Source: Micromonospora echinaurantiaca (lineage in GTDB: Bacteria; Actinomycetota; Actinomycetes; Mycobacteriales; Micromonosporaceae). From it: a stretch of 64,000 nucleotides of DNA. Below are positions 9,454-17,602 of the stretch, one piece after another (the first letter of the stretch is position 1; each line of letters starts with the position of its first letter). The stretch is taken from contig NZ_LT607750.1 of the NCBI RefSeq assembly GCF_900090235.1, positions 1,128,501 through 1,192,500 of the forward strand. Direction: 5' to 3'. Under the pieces are notes generated by a model. That model worked only from the letters and a program-made list of their open reading frames with translations. It did no database searches and had not been told where the DNA came from. The position numbers were made by a program, and so were the translations under genes.

Positions 9454-9572
9454 CTCACCCACGCTGCCGGGCCGGTGCCGCGCCGGCGTCGCGCCGGCGG
9501 CCACATCCGGCGGCCCCGCACCCGCCCCGGGGCGTACGCCCGTGGGCCGATGCCGGGCCCCGGCCCGGTGGC

Positions 9573-9578
9573 TACCGT
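9573..9578 (+). promoter_or_regulatory. -10 element (TACCGT), leaderless start of the two-component operon
   Basis: TACCGT lies 6 nt upstream of ATG 9585 and there is no ribosome-binding site in between, which fits a leaderless transcript. Confidence 0.5.
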
Positions 9579-9584
9579 GTCCGC

Positions 9585-10802
9585 ATGCACGTCACCCTGC
9601 CGCCGCCGCGCGACGCCCGGTGGCTGGCACGCGTGGTGCTGCCCTGGGTCGGCGTCGCGCTGCTGCCCGTCGCCCTGCTCCTCGCCCCGCTCCTGGCGTC
9701 CAGCCCGATGGGGATCGGGTTCGGCGACTGGTGGCTTGCCGAGCGCTACCTGGTGCCGCTGCTGGCGCTCGGCCTGCCCGCCGGCCTGCTGGGCCGCCGA
9801 CCGCTGCTCGCCCTGGGGCTGATGCTGGTCGCGGCGTGCCTGGTCACCGTGACCGTCCACGTCCCGGAGAACGGCTACCTGCGCGACATCTGGTACGCCC
9901 AGTTCCTCGGCATCGACCTGGTGGTCGGGCTGGTCGCGGCGCGCCGGCCCCGGCGGGTCTCGGTGCCGGCCGCGGTGGTCGTGCTGCTGGTGCAGGTCGC
10001 GGCCAGCTTCGTGAACCCGGCCGAGGACCCGCTGAGCCGGGCCACCCTCTCCGTGCTGGCGGTGGTCACCGCGTGGACGGTCGGCGACTCGGTGGCCGCG
10101 CGCCGCCGGCACGCCGAGGCGCTGCGGGACCACGCCGCCGCCGAGGCGCTCACCGCCGAACGGCTGCGCATCGCCCGGGAACTGCACGACATGGTGGCGC
10201 ACAGCATCGGGGTGATCGCCATCCAGGCCGGCATGGGCGCGCGGGTGATCGACAGCCAGCCGGCGCAGGCCCGGGCGGCGCTCGCCACCATCGAGGCCAC
10301 CAGCCGGGAGACCCTGGCCGGCCTGCGCCGTACGCTCGGCGCGCTGCGCCGCCCACACGGGGAGCCGGCGGCACTGGACCCGACGCCCGGGCTGGCCGAC
10401 CTGGACCGGCTGGTCGCCGCGGCGGCGGACGCCGGGGTCCGGGTACGGCTGCACCGGCGGGGCGAGTCCGGCCCGCTCCCCGCCGACCTCGACCTGGCCG
10501 CGTACCGGATCGTGCAGGAGGCGCTCACCAACGTGGTCCGGCACGCCGGCACCGCCGAGTGCCGGGTCACCGTGACGCACGGCCCGGACGAGCTGACCGT
10601 GGCGGTGGTCGACGACGGCCGGGGCGGGCCGGTCGGCGGCGAGGGACACGGCATCGTCGGCATGCGGGAGCGGGTCGCGCTGCTGGACGGCCGGTTCCAC
10701 GCCGGCCCGCGCCCCGAGGGTGGCTTCCGGGTCGAGGCCCGGCTGCCGGTCCCGCCGCCCGCCGCCGTCCAGCCGGCGGCGGCCACGGAGGTGGGCCGGT
10801 GA
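9585..10802 (+). CDS. Two-component sensor histidine kinase (NarL-partner, HisKA_3 type)
   Basis: A 405-residue membrane sensor kinase. Five or so hydrophobic segments fill residues 15-165 with very short loops, so it is probably an intramembrane-sensing kinase. The dimerisation/phosphoacceptor helix is [17 protein letters not shown], with His201 as phosphate acceptor. The ATPase domain has the N box ([15 protein letters not shown]) and the G box (DDGRGG...[11 protein letters not shown]). It overlaps the response-regulator gene by 4 bp (GTGA). The divergently transcribed ABC exporter 130 bp away is a likely target or sensing partner, an arrangement frequent for this kinase class in actinobacteria. 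Confidence 0.93.
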   Translation: MHVTLPPPRDARWLARVVLPWVGVALLPVALLLAPLLASSPMGIGFGDWWLAERYLVPLLALGLPAGLLGRRPLLALGLMLVAACLVTVTVHVPENGYLRDIWYAQFLGIDLVVGLVAARRPRRVSVPAAVVVLLVQVAASFVNPAEDPLSRATLSVLAVVTAWTVGDSVAARRRHAEALRDHAAAEALTAERLRIARELHDMVAHSIGVIAIQAGMGARVIDSQPAQARAALATIEATSRETLAGLRRTLGALRRPHGEPAALDPTPGLADLDRLVAAAADAGVRVRLHRRGESGPLPADLDLAAYRIVQEALTNVVRHAGTAECRVTVTHGPDELTVAVVDDGRGGPVGGEGHGIVGMRERVALLDGRFHAGPRPEGGFRVEARLPVPPPAAVQPAAATEVGR

Positions 10803-11455
10803 CCGTCCGGGTGCTGCTCGTCGACGACCAGCCGCTGGTCCGCGCCGGCCTGCGGGTGCTCATCGCCGAGGCGGCGGACCTGGCCGTGGTCGGCGAGGCC
10901 GGCACCGGCGCGGAGGCGGTCCGGCTGGCCCGCGACCTGGCACCCGACGTGGTCCTGATGGACCTGCGGATGCCCGGCACGGACGGCATCCAGGCCACCC
11001 GCACGATCAGCGCGCACGGCGGCCCGACCCGGGTGCTGGTGCTCACCACCTTCGACGACGACGAGCACGTGCACGCCGCGCTGCGCGCCGGCGCGAGCGG
11101 GTTCCTGGTCAAGGACATGGCGGTGGACGACATCCTGGCCGCGATCCGGGTGGTGGCCGCCGGCGACGCGCTGATCGCGCCGGCCGTCACCCGCCGGCTG
11201 ATCGCCGAGTTCGCCCGCCGGCCGGAACGGCTCACCCCCCGGCGGAGCCTGGACGGCGTCACCGAGCGGGAGCGGGAGGTGCTCACCCTGGTCGGCCGGG
11301 GGCTGTCCAACGCGGAGATCGCCGCCGAGCTGGTGATCAGCGTGGCCACCGCCAAGGCGCACGTGGCCCGGCTCTTCGCCAAGCTCGGCGCCCGCGACCG
11401 GGTGCACCTGGTCATCGCCGCCTACGAAGCCGGCCTGGTCACCCCCGCCGGCTGA
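10799..11455 (+). CDS. NarL/LuxR-family response regulator
   Basis: A 218-residue regulator with an N-terminal receiver domain (acidic pair D9-D10, phosphoacceptor D55 in LMDLRMPG, conserved Thr in LTTFDDDE and Lys in FLVKDM) and a C-terminal LuxR-type helix-turn-helix ([21 protein letters not shown] through [16 protein letters not shown]). Translation is coupled to the kinase gene by a GTGA overlap. Likely to regulate the divergent ABC exporter operon; no operator was identified. Confidence 0.95.
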   Translation: MTVRVLLVDDQPLVRAGLRVLIAEAADLAVVGEAGTGAEAVRLARDLAPDVVLMDLRMPGTDGIQATRTISAHGGPTRVLVLTTFDDDEHVHAALRAGASGFLVKDMAVDDILAAIRVVAAGDALIAPAVTRRLIAEFARRPERLTPRRSLDGVTEREREVLTLVGRGLSNAEIAAELVISVATAKAHVARLFAKLGARDRVHLVIAAYEAGLVTPAG

Positions 11456-11473
11456 CCGTGCGCCCGACGGTCA
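11453..11473. terminator. Hairpin joining the stop codons of two convergent genes
   Basis: TGACCGT pairs with ACGGTCA over a 7-nt loop. The left arm begins with the TGA of the response regulator and the right arm ends with the complement of the TGA of the phosphotransferase, so the two convergent genes are only 15 bp apart and share one short hairpin. Whether it terminates is uncertain. Confidence 0.35.
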
Positions 11474-12259
11474 GTCGTCGCCGAGCGCGGCCAGCACCTG
11501 TCGGCGGTGCCGGAGCAGCCAGTCGTGCCAGCCGTGGACCAGCCGAACAATTCCGGCGGCCCGCAGCCGGGCCATCCCGGGCTCGTTCCGGTCGGCGCCC
11601 GCGTCGATGCCCCGCCAGGTGCCCTCGACCTGGTCGAGCATCACCTCGACCAGCTCGGCCCCGGGCAGCGGCGGGCCGTCCGCCCCGGTGTAGGCGACGC
11701 GGAGCACGCGCGCCCGGCGGCCCAGCTCGGCCGGATCGGCACCGTCGCCGAGTCCGGCCCAGTGCCAGGCGGCGAAGGCCACGTCCTCGATCCGGCGGCC
11801 CGGCCCGGCCCGGTCCCAGTCGAGGAAGGCGACCGGCAGCAACCCCTGCGGCGTGCGCCGGTAGACGGTGTTCTTCGGGGACAGGTCGCCGTGGCAGACC
11901 GTCTCGGCCCCGCCGGCCAGCGGGCTGCCGGCGCACGCGTCGTGCAGCCGCCGGATCAGGACGGCCAGCCGGACCAGCGCCGGGTCGGCGAAGTATCCCG
12001 GGTCCTCCCGGTCCCGCCAGGGCACCTGGCCGTCGAGGTAGCTGAGCACCTGCCGGCCGTGCTCGTCGGTGCCGAGGTGGCGGGGGGCGAGGTCGGCGCC
12101 GGCCCGCTCCAGGTGGCGCAGCAGCGCCGCGACGAAGTCGGCGTTCGTCGGGGGCGTACGCCGGATGGTGTCGCCGGCCCGGACCACCTCGGCGATGAAG
12201 CCGCCCGGCAGGCGTTCCTCGCCGGCCGGGTCCGGGCCGTCGCCGTGAGCTGGTGGCAC
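11471..12259 (-). CDS. Aminoglycoside/choline-type phosphotransferase (APH family)
   Basis: A 262-residue kinase-fold protein of the APH family, which phosphorylates small hydroxylated molecules. The catalytic loop is VCHGDLSPKNTVYR (Asp and Asn in HGDxxxxN) and the metal-binding motif is FLDWDRAGPG in place of the usual D-F/W-E. The N-terminal lobe is short but includes FIAEVVRAGDTIRRT. Substrate is unknown; there is no evidence that it confers drug resistance. GTG 12259 was taken as start, 4 bp after the stop of the upstream gene, so it is part of the minus-strand run that begins with murT. Confidence 0.85.
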   Translation of the reverse strand: MPPAHGDGPDPAGEERLPGGFIAEVVRAGDTIRRTPPTNADFVAALLRHLERAGADLAPRHLGTDEHGRQVLSYLDGQVPWRDREDPGYFADPALVRLAVLIRRLHDACAGSPLAGGAETVCHGDLSPKNTVYRRTPQGLLPVAFLDWDRAGPGRRIEDVAFAAWHWAGLGDGADPAELGRRARVLRVAYTGADGPPLPGAELVEVMLDQVEGTWRGIDAGADRNEPGMARLRAAGIVRLVHGWHDWLLRHRRQVLAALGDD

Positions 12260-12263
12260 GGCG

Positions 12264-12947
12264 TCAGCTCAGGCCCGGGCGGCGGTGCCGCTCGGCGCGC
12301 CACCAGCCGCGGATCAGCACCACGCTGGCGACCAGGCCGAGCGCGGCGGGGGTGGCGGCGAACCAGTTGACGTCGCCGGGGGAGGCGACCGCCGCGCCCA
12401 CGGCGGCGTAGCCGAAGGCGGTCGGGGTGGAGGCGAGCACGCTGCCGGCGAGGAACGGCAGCACCCGGGCGCCGGTGGTGCCGTAGCCGTAGCTGACCAG
12501 CCCGAAGCCGGCGATCGGCAGCAGCCGGACGGTGACCACCCCGAGCACGCTCTGCCGGGCGAACCAGTGGTCCAGCCGGGCCAGCCGGCCGCGGACCCGC
12601 TCGGCGACGAACTCCCGGCCGAGCAGCCGGCCGACCGCGAAGCCGAGCGCCGCGGCCAGCAGCGCGGCGCAGAGGGCGTACCCGGCGCCCTCGAGGGGGC
12701 CGAAGATCGCCCCGGCGGCGAGCGTGATGAAGGTGCGCGGCACCAGCGCCACCAGCAGCAGCGCCCCGCCGAGGATCGCCGCGACCGGGGCCGCCGTGCC
12801 GAGCCGGTCGGCCAGCCGCGGCAGCTCGGCGACGTCGGGGCGGGGCGCCACCAGCAGCAGCACCCCGAACCCGGCGAGCAGGAGCAGCAGCAGGAGAAAC
12901 CGGACGGCCGACGGCTGCCCCCGCAGCCGCCGGACGGCGCGGATCAT
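12264..12947 (-). CDS. TVP38/TMEM64 (VTT-domain) membrane protein
   Basis: A 227-residue integral membrane protein of the VTT/DedA-like superfamily, implicated in lipid scrambling or transport. Visible features are an N-terminal membrane segment (VRFLLLLLLLAGFGVLLLV), the family block VALVPRTFITLAAGAIFGPLEGAGYA, the amphipathic VRGRLARLDHWFARQ followed by VVTVRLLPIAGFGLVSYGYG, and further hydrophobic segments. Its ATG overlaps the gatD stop by 4 bp (ATGA), so it is translated from the murT-gatD transcript. A role at the membrane lipid II step is suggested only by that linkage. Confidence 0.85.
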   Translation of the reverse strand: MIRAVRRLRGQPSAVRFLLLLLLLAGFGVLLLVAPRPDVAELPRLADRLGTAAPVAAILGGALLLVALVPRTFITLAAGAIFGPLEGAGYALCAALLAAALGFAVGRLLGREFVAERVRGRLARLDHWFARQSVLGVVTVRLLPIAGFGLVSYGYGTTGARVLPFLAGSVLASTPTAFGYAAVGAAVASPGDVNWFAATPAALGLVASVVLIRGWWRAERHRRPGLS

Positions 12948-13663
12948 GCCCGGGCGGCGGCCACCGCGGCGCGGCGCTCGGAGCGGAGCCGGTCGGACCA
13001 GGTGTCGTCCAGCGGCGGCAGCTGGTGCACGCCGGCGGCCCAGCGCAGCAGCAGGTCGGCCAGGGCGGGGTTGCGGGCCAGTGCCGGCCCGTGCGAATAG
13101 GTGCCGAGCAGCTTGCCCCGCCAGGCGCCCTCGGTGGCGCCGTCGTTGCCGATGCCGGCGGTCACCCGGGCCAGCGGGGCGACCTCCGGGCCGAGGTGGG
13201 TACGGCCACCGTGGTTCTCGAACCCGCTCAGCGGGGGCAGGCCGAGCCGGGGGTCGATGTCGCCGGCCAACTCGCCGACGGCCCGGGTCGGACCCCGGTC
13301 GGAGGAGAGGTCGAGCAGCTCCAGACCGCGGTACTGGGTGCCCTTGGCGAAGAAGGAGGTGCCGAGCAGCTGGTAGCCGGCGCAGACGCCGAACACCACC
13401 GCCCCCTGGGCGACCGCCCGGTGCAGGCCGCCGTCGGCGATCAGCCGCTGCGCGCCGAGCGCCTGCGGACCGTCCTCGCCGCCGCCGATGAGGTAGATGT
13501 CGGCGGTGGCGGGCAGCCGCTCGTCGGAGCGGACCTCCAGCACCTCCACCGGCATCCGGCGCTGGCGGGCGCGGTGGGCAAGGATCAGCGCGTTGCCCCG
13601 GTCGCCGTAGGTGGAGAGCAGGTCGGGGTAGACCCAGACGATGCGCAGGCTCTCAGTTGACAC
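12944..13663 (-). CDS. gatD: Lipid II isoglutaminyl synthase, glutamine amidotransferase subunit
   Basis: Class I glutaminase that supplies ammonia to MurT for amidating D-Glu of the lipid II stem peptide to D-isoglutamine. The 239-residue protein has the nucleophile Cys94 in VFGVCAGYQLLG and His191 in LGTYSHGP, with the oxyanion region YLIGGGEDGPQ. GTG 13663 has GGAG 7 nt upstream and lies inside the end of murT (11-bp overlap), so the two subunits are translationally coupled. The downstream membrane protein overlaps by 4 bp. Confidence 0.95.
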   Translation of the reverse strand: MSTESLRIVWVYPDLLSTYGDRGNALILAHRARQRRMPVEVLEVRSDERLPATADIYLIGGGEDGPQALGAQRLIADGGLHRAVAQGAVVFGVCAGYQLLGTSFFAKGTQYRGLELLDLSSDRGPTRAVGELAGDIDPRLGLPPLSGFENHGGRTHLGPEVAPLARVTAGIGNDGATEGAWRGKLLGTYSHGPALARNPALADLLLRWAAGVHQLPPLDDTWSDRLRSERRAAVAAARA

Positions 13664-14915
13664 GGTCCAACTCCGCTCGGATGTCCTGGAACGCGGTGTA
13701 GTTCGCGATGACCTCCAGCCGCCCCGGCGGCGCCGTCCGGACGGCCTCGTCGAACGTCCGCACGTGCTGGAAGGGCACCTGGTTGACGTCCAGCCGCACG
13801 GCCAGGTCGTACGCCCGGTCGCCGGTGATCAGCACCTGCCGGCCGCGCAGCGGGGAGAAGTCGACGTCGAACAGCCATGAGGTGTCCAGCCCGTCGGGGT
13901 CGCGAGCGTTGATCGACAGCAGCGTCGGCGCCTCGTCGGCCATGTCGAACGCCTCCAGCCAGCTGGCCGGGTTCTTGGCCAGCAGCAGCCGGATGTTGCG
14001 CCCGTCCCGCTCCACCTGCGCGTAGCGGCCGGCGACCGAGGCGACCGTGCCCAGCTGCAGCACCGCGTCGACCGGGCGGACGCCGAACTCGGCGGCGACG
14101 GCCAGCGCGGTGGCCGCGTTGCCGATGTTGACCTTGCCGGGCAGCTGGAGCTTGACCTTGTGCCAGGCGCCGGTCGGGTCGACCACGCCGTCGTCCTCGA
14201 CCGTCCACTGCGGTTCCGGCCGGCGCAGCGGGCAGCCGCTGCACCACCACTGCTCGCCGGAGCGCTGGATGGTCGAGCCGCACTCGGGGCAGACCCAGGA
14301 GTCGTCGTGCCACCGTTGCCCGGCGCTGAACCAGGTGACGTGCGGCGGCTTGATCCGGTGGTCGTGGTTGGGCGGCGGGGACGCGGCCCACACCACCATC
14401 GGGTCGTCGGCGTTGGCGACCACCCGCACGTCGGGGTGCTTGACCAGGGCGGCCCGCCAGAGCTGCGCCATCATGGCGACCTCCTTGGCCCGGTCGAGCT
14501 GGTCGCGGGAGAGGTTCAGCAGCGCCACCACGTGCGGCTCGGTGGCCTCCAGCACCTGCGCGAGGTAGTGCTCGTCCACCTCCAGCACCGCGTACGGGGT
14601 GCTGCCGGCCTTGGCCAGCGCGGAGGTGTGCCCGGTGGGCATGTTGGCGCCGAAGGAGTTGGTGGCGACCCGGCCCAGCACGCCGACCGCCGCGGCGGCG
14701 AGCCGGGTGGTGGTGGTCTTGCCGTTGGTGCCGGAGATGAGCGCGATGGCGCGCCCGGCCGAGAGGTGCGCGAGCAGGTCGGGGTCGATCTTCAGGCCGA
14801 TCCAGCCACCGATCACCGAGCCGTCGCCCCGGCCCGCGGCCCGCGACAGCGCCGCGGCCGTCCGGGACACGGAGCTGGCCACCTTCGCCCGCAGGGGCAT
14901 CTTCGCGTCCGTCAC
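13653..14915 (-). CDS. murT: Lipid II isoglutaminyl synthase, Mur-ligase-like subunit
   Basis: Mur ligase homologue that, with GatD, amidates the alpha-carboxylate of D-Glu in lipid II. The 420-residue protein has the ATP loop [11 protein letters not shown], the Mur-type central domain with [10 protein letters not shown], a MurT-specific Cys4 zinc ribbon ([20 protein letters not shown]) and the C-terminal DUF1727 domain. GTG 14915 is taken as start because TAACCT lies 7 nt upstream, as for other leaderless genes here; the next in-frame ATG (MPLRAK) five codons in is possible. First gene of a four-gene unit and divergent from mraZ, so lipid II amidation sits next to the division cluster. Confidence 0.96.
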   Translation of the reverse strand: MTDAKMPLRAKVASSVSRTAAALSRAAGRGDGSVIGGWIGLKIDPDLLAHLSAGRAIALISGTNGKTTTTRLAAAAVGVLGRVATNSFGANMPTGHTSALAKAGSTPYAVLEVDEHYLAQVLEATEPHVVALLNLSRDQLDRAKEVAMMAQLWRAALVKHPDVRVVANADDPMVVWAASPPPNHDHRIKPPHVTWFSAGQRWHDDSWVCPECGSTIQRSGEQWWCSGCPLRRPEPQWTVEDDGVVDPTGAWHKVKLQLPGKVNIGNAATALAVAAEFGVRPVDAVLQLGTVASVAGRYAQVERDGRNIRLLLAKNPASWLEAFDMADEAPTLLSINARDPDGLDTSWLFDVDFSPLRGRQVLITGDRAYDLAVRLDVNQVPFQHVRTFDEAVRTAPPGRLEVIANYTAFQDIRAELDRVN

Positions 14916-14922
14916 CCGAGCG

Positions 14923-14928
14923 AGGTTA
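14923..14928 (-). promoter_or_regulatory. -10 element (TAACCT) of the murT operon
   Basis: TAACCT on the minus strand ends 7 nt before the GTG start of murT, with no ribosome-binding site between, consistent with a leaderless transcript. Confidence 0.5.
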
Positions 14929-15068
14929 CCGGACCGACGCCCCCGCCAGATCGCCGCCGAGGGCGAACCGTTCGGCCGGGGTGGCCCGGCGGGTGGGACG
15001 GATCGCGCTCAGCCGGATGGAGTCGATCTATGTCGGAAAGCGGACGCGGCCGGTGGGCCCCTTTCCCC

Positions 15069-15084
15069 CTCCACTCCGCTCCAC
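15069..15084 (-). promoter_or_regulatory. MraZ-box-like pair, minus orientation
   Basis: Two GTGGAG-type boxes read on the minus strand (complements CTCCAC at 15069-15074 and 15079-15084) with a 10-bp period, the same period as the plus-strand cluster 60 bp downstream. They face towards murT. MraZ binds direct repeats of this kind upstream of mraZ. The remaining part of the 340-bp murT-mraZ gap holds nothing else I can recognise. Confidence 0.5.
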
Positions 15085-15140
15085 CCCTTCTGACGTGCGG
15101 TTTTGCCCGCAGGACGGGCGCGCCACGCGGGCGTTTCTGG

Positions 15141-15168
15141 TTGCAGGTGGAGGGAAGTGGAGTAGAGT
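15141..15168 (+). promoter_or_regulatory. mraZ promoter overlapping the MraZ boxes
   Basis: TTGCAG (15141-15146), a 16-nt spacer and TAGAGT (15163-15168) form a reasonable housekeeping promoter. Its spacer and -10 contain the three plus-strand MraZ boxes, so bound MraZ would compete with RNA polymerase. The start point would be near 15175, about 80 nt before the mraZ ATG. Confidence 0.55.
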
Positions 15169-15172
15169 GGGG
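15147..15172 (+). promoter_or_regulatory. Three MraZ boxes (GTGGAG, GTGGAG, GTGGGG) with 10-bp period
   Basis: Direct repeats at 15147-15152, 15157-15162 and 15167-15172 match the known arrangement of MraZ operators: three or four short G-rich repeats about one helical turn apart just upstream of mraZ. They imply autoregulation of the division cluster. Confidence 0.75.
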
Positions 15173-15256
15173 CCCAATGGTGAGGCCGGGAGGGCCCACC
15201 GGCCCGGGGGGTCAGCGGCGCCGCGAACGCCGCTCAAGGGCGAGGGGGTTGGGCCG

Positions 15257-15688
15257 ATGTTCCTCGGCACCCACACCCCACGCCTGGACGACAAAGGCCG
15301 GTTGATCCTTCCGGCGAAGTTCCGGGACGAGCTGGCGGGGGGTGTCGTGATCACCAAAGGGCAGGAGCGCTGCCTCTACGTCTTCCCGATGCCCGAGTTC
15401 CAGCGGATCGCGGAGCAGTTGCGCGCGCAGCCGATGACCAGCAAGGCGGCCCGGGCCTACAGCCGGGTCTTCTTCGCCAGCGCCCACGACGAGGTGCCCG
15501 ACAAGCAGGGCCGGGTGACCATCCCGGCCCACCTGCGGGACTACGCCGCGCTCGACCGGGACCTGGTGGTGATCGGCGCGAGCAGCCGGGTGGAGATCTG
15601 GGACAAGGCCGCCTGGGAGAGCTACCTCGCCGAGAGCGAAGACGACTTCGCCGACATCGAGGAGGGGGTGCTGCCCGGCGGACTGTAG
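15257..15688 (+). CDS. mraZ: Transcriptional regulator MraZ
   Basis: DNA-binding regulator of the division and cell-wall cluster, 143 residues with two SpoVT/AbrB-like domains, the first beginning [23 protein letters not shown] and the second around [16 protein letters not shown]. It forms ring-shaped oligomers and binds the repeated boxes found 90-190 bp upstream. The ATG at 15257 gives the canonical N-terminus. First gene of the plus-strand cluster; separated from rsmH by 207 bp containing a hairpin. Confidence 0.97.
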   Translation: MFLGTHTPRLDDKGRLILPAKFRDELAGGVVITKGQERCLYVFPMPEFQRIAEQLRAQPMTSKAARAYSRVFFASAHDEVPDKQGRVTIPAHLRDYAALDRDLVVIGASSRVEIWDKAAWESYLAESEDDFADIEEGVLPGGL

Positions 15689-15737
15689 GGCGTGACGGCG
15701 CCCGACGTACTGCGAGATCTCCAGCCGCTTTCGAGTT

Positions 15738-15763
15738 CCTGGCACCCCTTCCCCGGTGCCAGG
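15738..15763 (+). other. Perfect hairpin in the mraZ-rsmH gap
   Basis: CCTGGCACC pairs with GGTGCCAGG over an 8-nt pyrimidine loop (CCTTCCCC). There is no T tract. It lies 50 bp after mraZ in a 207-bp gap and could reduce read-through or protect a processed 3-prime end. Nothing else is evident in the gap beyond the rsmH ribosome-binding site. Confidence 0.5.
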
Positions 15764-15895
15764 CGCACGATCCAGTGGGAGGGCCGCGGCCTCCGGCGGG
15801 CGGGAGCGGATGGGGATCTGGCGGTACGACGGCACGGCGTCGTCCGACGACAGGACGCGGACGGAAGAACCGGCAACGAACCAGTGGGGGTCGAC

Positions 15896-16996
15896 ATGGG
15901 GGAGCTACGCGGCACGCACGTGCCGGTGCTGCTCGAGCGGTGTCTCGAGTTGCTCGCCCCCGCGCTGGGCCGGGGCGGCCGGACGGTCCACGTCGACGCG
16001 ACGCTGGGTCTGGCCGGCCACGCCGAGGCGGTGCTGCAGGCGCATCCGGAGACGGTGCTGATCGGCCTGGACCGGGACACCGAGGCGCTCGCCCACGCGC
16101 GCGTCCGGCTGGCCCGCTTCGCCGACCGGGTCCACCTGGAGCATGCCGTCTACGACGAGCTGCCCGAGGTGCTCGACCGGCTGGGCTACCCGGGCATCGA
16201 CGGGATCCTGTTCGATCTGGGCGTCTCGTCGTTGCAGCTCGACGCGCCCGACCGCGGGTTCGCGTACGCGCAGGACGCGCCGCTGGACATGCGGATGGAC
16301 CAGACCCGGGGGGTGACCGCCGAGGAGGTGGTCAACACCTACTCCCACCCGGACCTGGCCCGGGTGCTGCGGGTCTACGGCGAGGAGAAGTTCGCCGGCC
16401 GGATCGCCTCGGCGATCCTCCGCGAGCGGGAGCGGGCTCCGATCACCTCGTCGGCCCGGCTGGCCGAGCTGGTCAGAGAGTCCATTCCGGCACCAGCCCG
16501 ACGAACCGGGGGACACCCGGCAAAGAGAACGTTTCAGGCTTTAAGGATCGAGGTAAACAGGGAACTGGCGGCGCTGGAGACGGCGCTGCCGGCCGCGCTC
16601 GACCGGCTCAACGTGGGCGGCCGCATGGTGGTCCTGTCCTACCACTCGCTGGAGGACCGGCTCACCAAGGCGGCGCTCGCCGAGCGGGTGCGCAGCAAGG
16701 GCCCGATCGACCTCCCGGTCGAACTCCCCGGGTCCGGTCCGACGTTCCGGCTGCTCAGCCGGGGCGCCGAACTGCCGGGGGAGGTGGAGGTCGCCGCGAA
16801 CCCGCGCGCCGCTTCGGTGCGGTTGCGGGCCGCGGAGCGAATCGACCCGAACGCCGAGCAGCAGGGGCGGACCGACCGCGAACGGTCCCGCCGCCGCGTC
16901 AAGGCGATGCACCAACCGGGAACGGGGTCGACCGCGGGAACCGTGGTGGACCCCGGGGGACGGGACAGGGACGGACGTAGAGGGGGAGGGACATGA
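15896..16996 (+). CDS. rsmH: 16S rRNA (cytosine(1402)-N(4))-methyltransferase
   Basis: Methylates C1402 of 16S rRNA on N4 using S-adenosylmethionine; formerly MraW. The 366-residue protein has [14 protein letters not shown] at the start, the SAM-binding segment [14 protein letters not shown] with [11 protein letters not shown], the conserved [19 protein letters not shown], the [17 protein letters not shown] block, and [14 protein letters not shown] 15896 is preceded by GGGGG at 5 nt; GTG 15884 is an alternative. The C-terminal ~40 residues are Arg/Gly-rich and not part of the conserved fold. The stop overlaps the ftsL start (ATGA). Codon choice across residues 194-223 is strikingly unlike the rest of the gene (see separate entry). 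Confidence 0.97.
   Translation: MGELRGTHVPVLLERCLELLAPALGRGGRTVHVDATLGLAGHAEAVLQAHPETVLIGLDRDTEALAHARVRLARFADRVHLEHAVYDELPEVLDRLGYPGIDGILFDLGVSSLQLDAPDRGFAYAQDAPLDMRMDQTRGVTAEEVVNTYSHPDLARVLRVYGEEKFAGRIASAILRERERAPITSSARLAELVRESIPAPARRTGGHPAKRTFQALRIEVNRELAALETALPAALDRLNVGGRMVVLSYHSLEDRLTKAALAERVRSKGPIDLPVELPGSGPTFRLLSRGAELPGEVEVAANPRAASVRLRAAERIDPNAEQQGRTDRERSRRRVKAMHQPGTGSTAGTVVDPGGRDRDGRRGGGT
16475..16564 (+). other. Rare-codon, A/T-enriched island inside rsmH
   Basis: In this 90-nt stretch successive codons include AGA, ATT, GCA, CCA, CGA, CGA, GGA, GCA, AAG, AGA, TTT, GCT, TTA, AGG, GTA, AGG and GAA, in a gene that otherwise uses C/G-ending codons almost throughout. The encoded segment is the strongly conserved part of RsmH, so the protein is not constrained to those codons. 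A TTA Leu codon sits at 16541-16543. The stretch may hold a DNA or RNA signal, or be a converted segment; I cannot tell which. Confidence 0.7.
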
Positions 16997-17598
16997 GCAT
17001 AGACAAGCGCGACCGCCGGGACGTGACCGGCGGCGGGCAGCGCGCACCGCGGTCGGGGGGCCGGACCGCGGCGGAGCGGGCCACGCGCGTCGGCACCGGC
17101 GCTCCGGGTACGGAGCGGGTGAGCCGGCTGGGGGAGACTCGCGCCCGGGGGGCGCGCGAGTTCCCGACCCAGGGCAGCGCCGCGCTCCGGCCGGCGGAGC
17201 GGGCCACCGCCACGGCGGCCCGGCCGCCGCGGCTGCGGGTGGCACCGCCGCCGCCGGTGCGGGTGCCGCGGGCGCCGTTCGCGGCGCTGATCGTGGTGCT
17301 GGTGGTCGGCGGGGTGCTCGGCATCCTGCTGGTCAACACGAAGATCAACGAGAACGCCTTCCGGCTGGAGCGGCTGCAGCAGCAGCAGGCTCAGCTCGAC
17401 CTGGAGCAGCAGCAGCTGAAGAAGCAGATCGCCGACGCGGAGGCGCCGGGCAACCTGGAGGCCGCGGCCAAGGGGCTCGGCCTGGTCGAGGCGGGCGAGC
17501 CGGCGTACATCCGGCTGCCGGACGGCCAGCTGATCGGCGTGCCGCAGCCGGCCGACGGCGAGCCGTCGATCACCAGCCAGCAGGGCTCGGGGGGCTAG
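16993..17598 (+). CDS. ftsL: FtsL-like septum formation protein
   Basis: Bitopic division protein, 201 residues. About 95 cytoplasmic residues, rich in Arg, Ala and Pro, precede one membrane segment ([21 protein letters not shown]), then an extracytoplasmic coiled coil rich in Gln and Leu ([24 protein letters not shown]) and a short tail with [18 protein letters not shown], the pattern of actinobacterial FtsL/DivIC proteins. It would assemble with FtsQ and FtsI/FtsW at the septum. Translationally coupled to rsmH (4-bp overlap) and 4 bp before ftsI. Sequence identity in this family is low, so the call rests on topology and position. Confidence 0.85.
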   Translation: MSIDKRDRRDVTGGGQRAPRSGGRTAAERATRVGTGAPGTERVSRLGETRARGAREFPTQGSAALRPAERATATAARPPRLRVAPPPPVRVPRAPFAALIVVLVVGGVLGILLVNTKINENAFRLERLQQQQAQLDLEQQQLKKQIADAEAPGNLEAAAKGLGLVEAGEPAYIRLPDGQLIGVPQPADGEPSITSQQGSGG

Positions 17599-17602
17599 GA
17601 CG

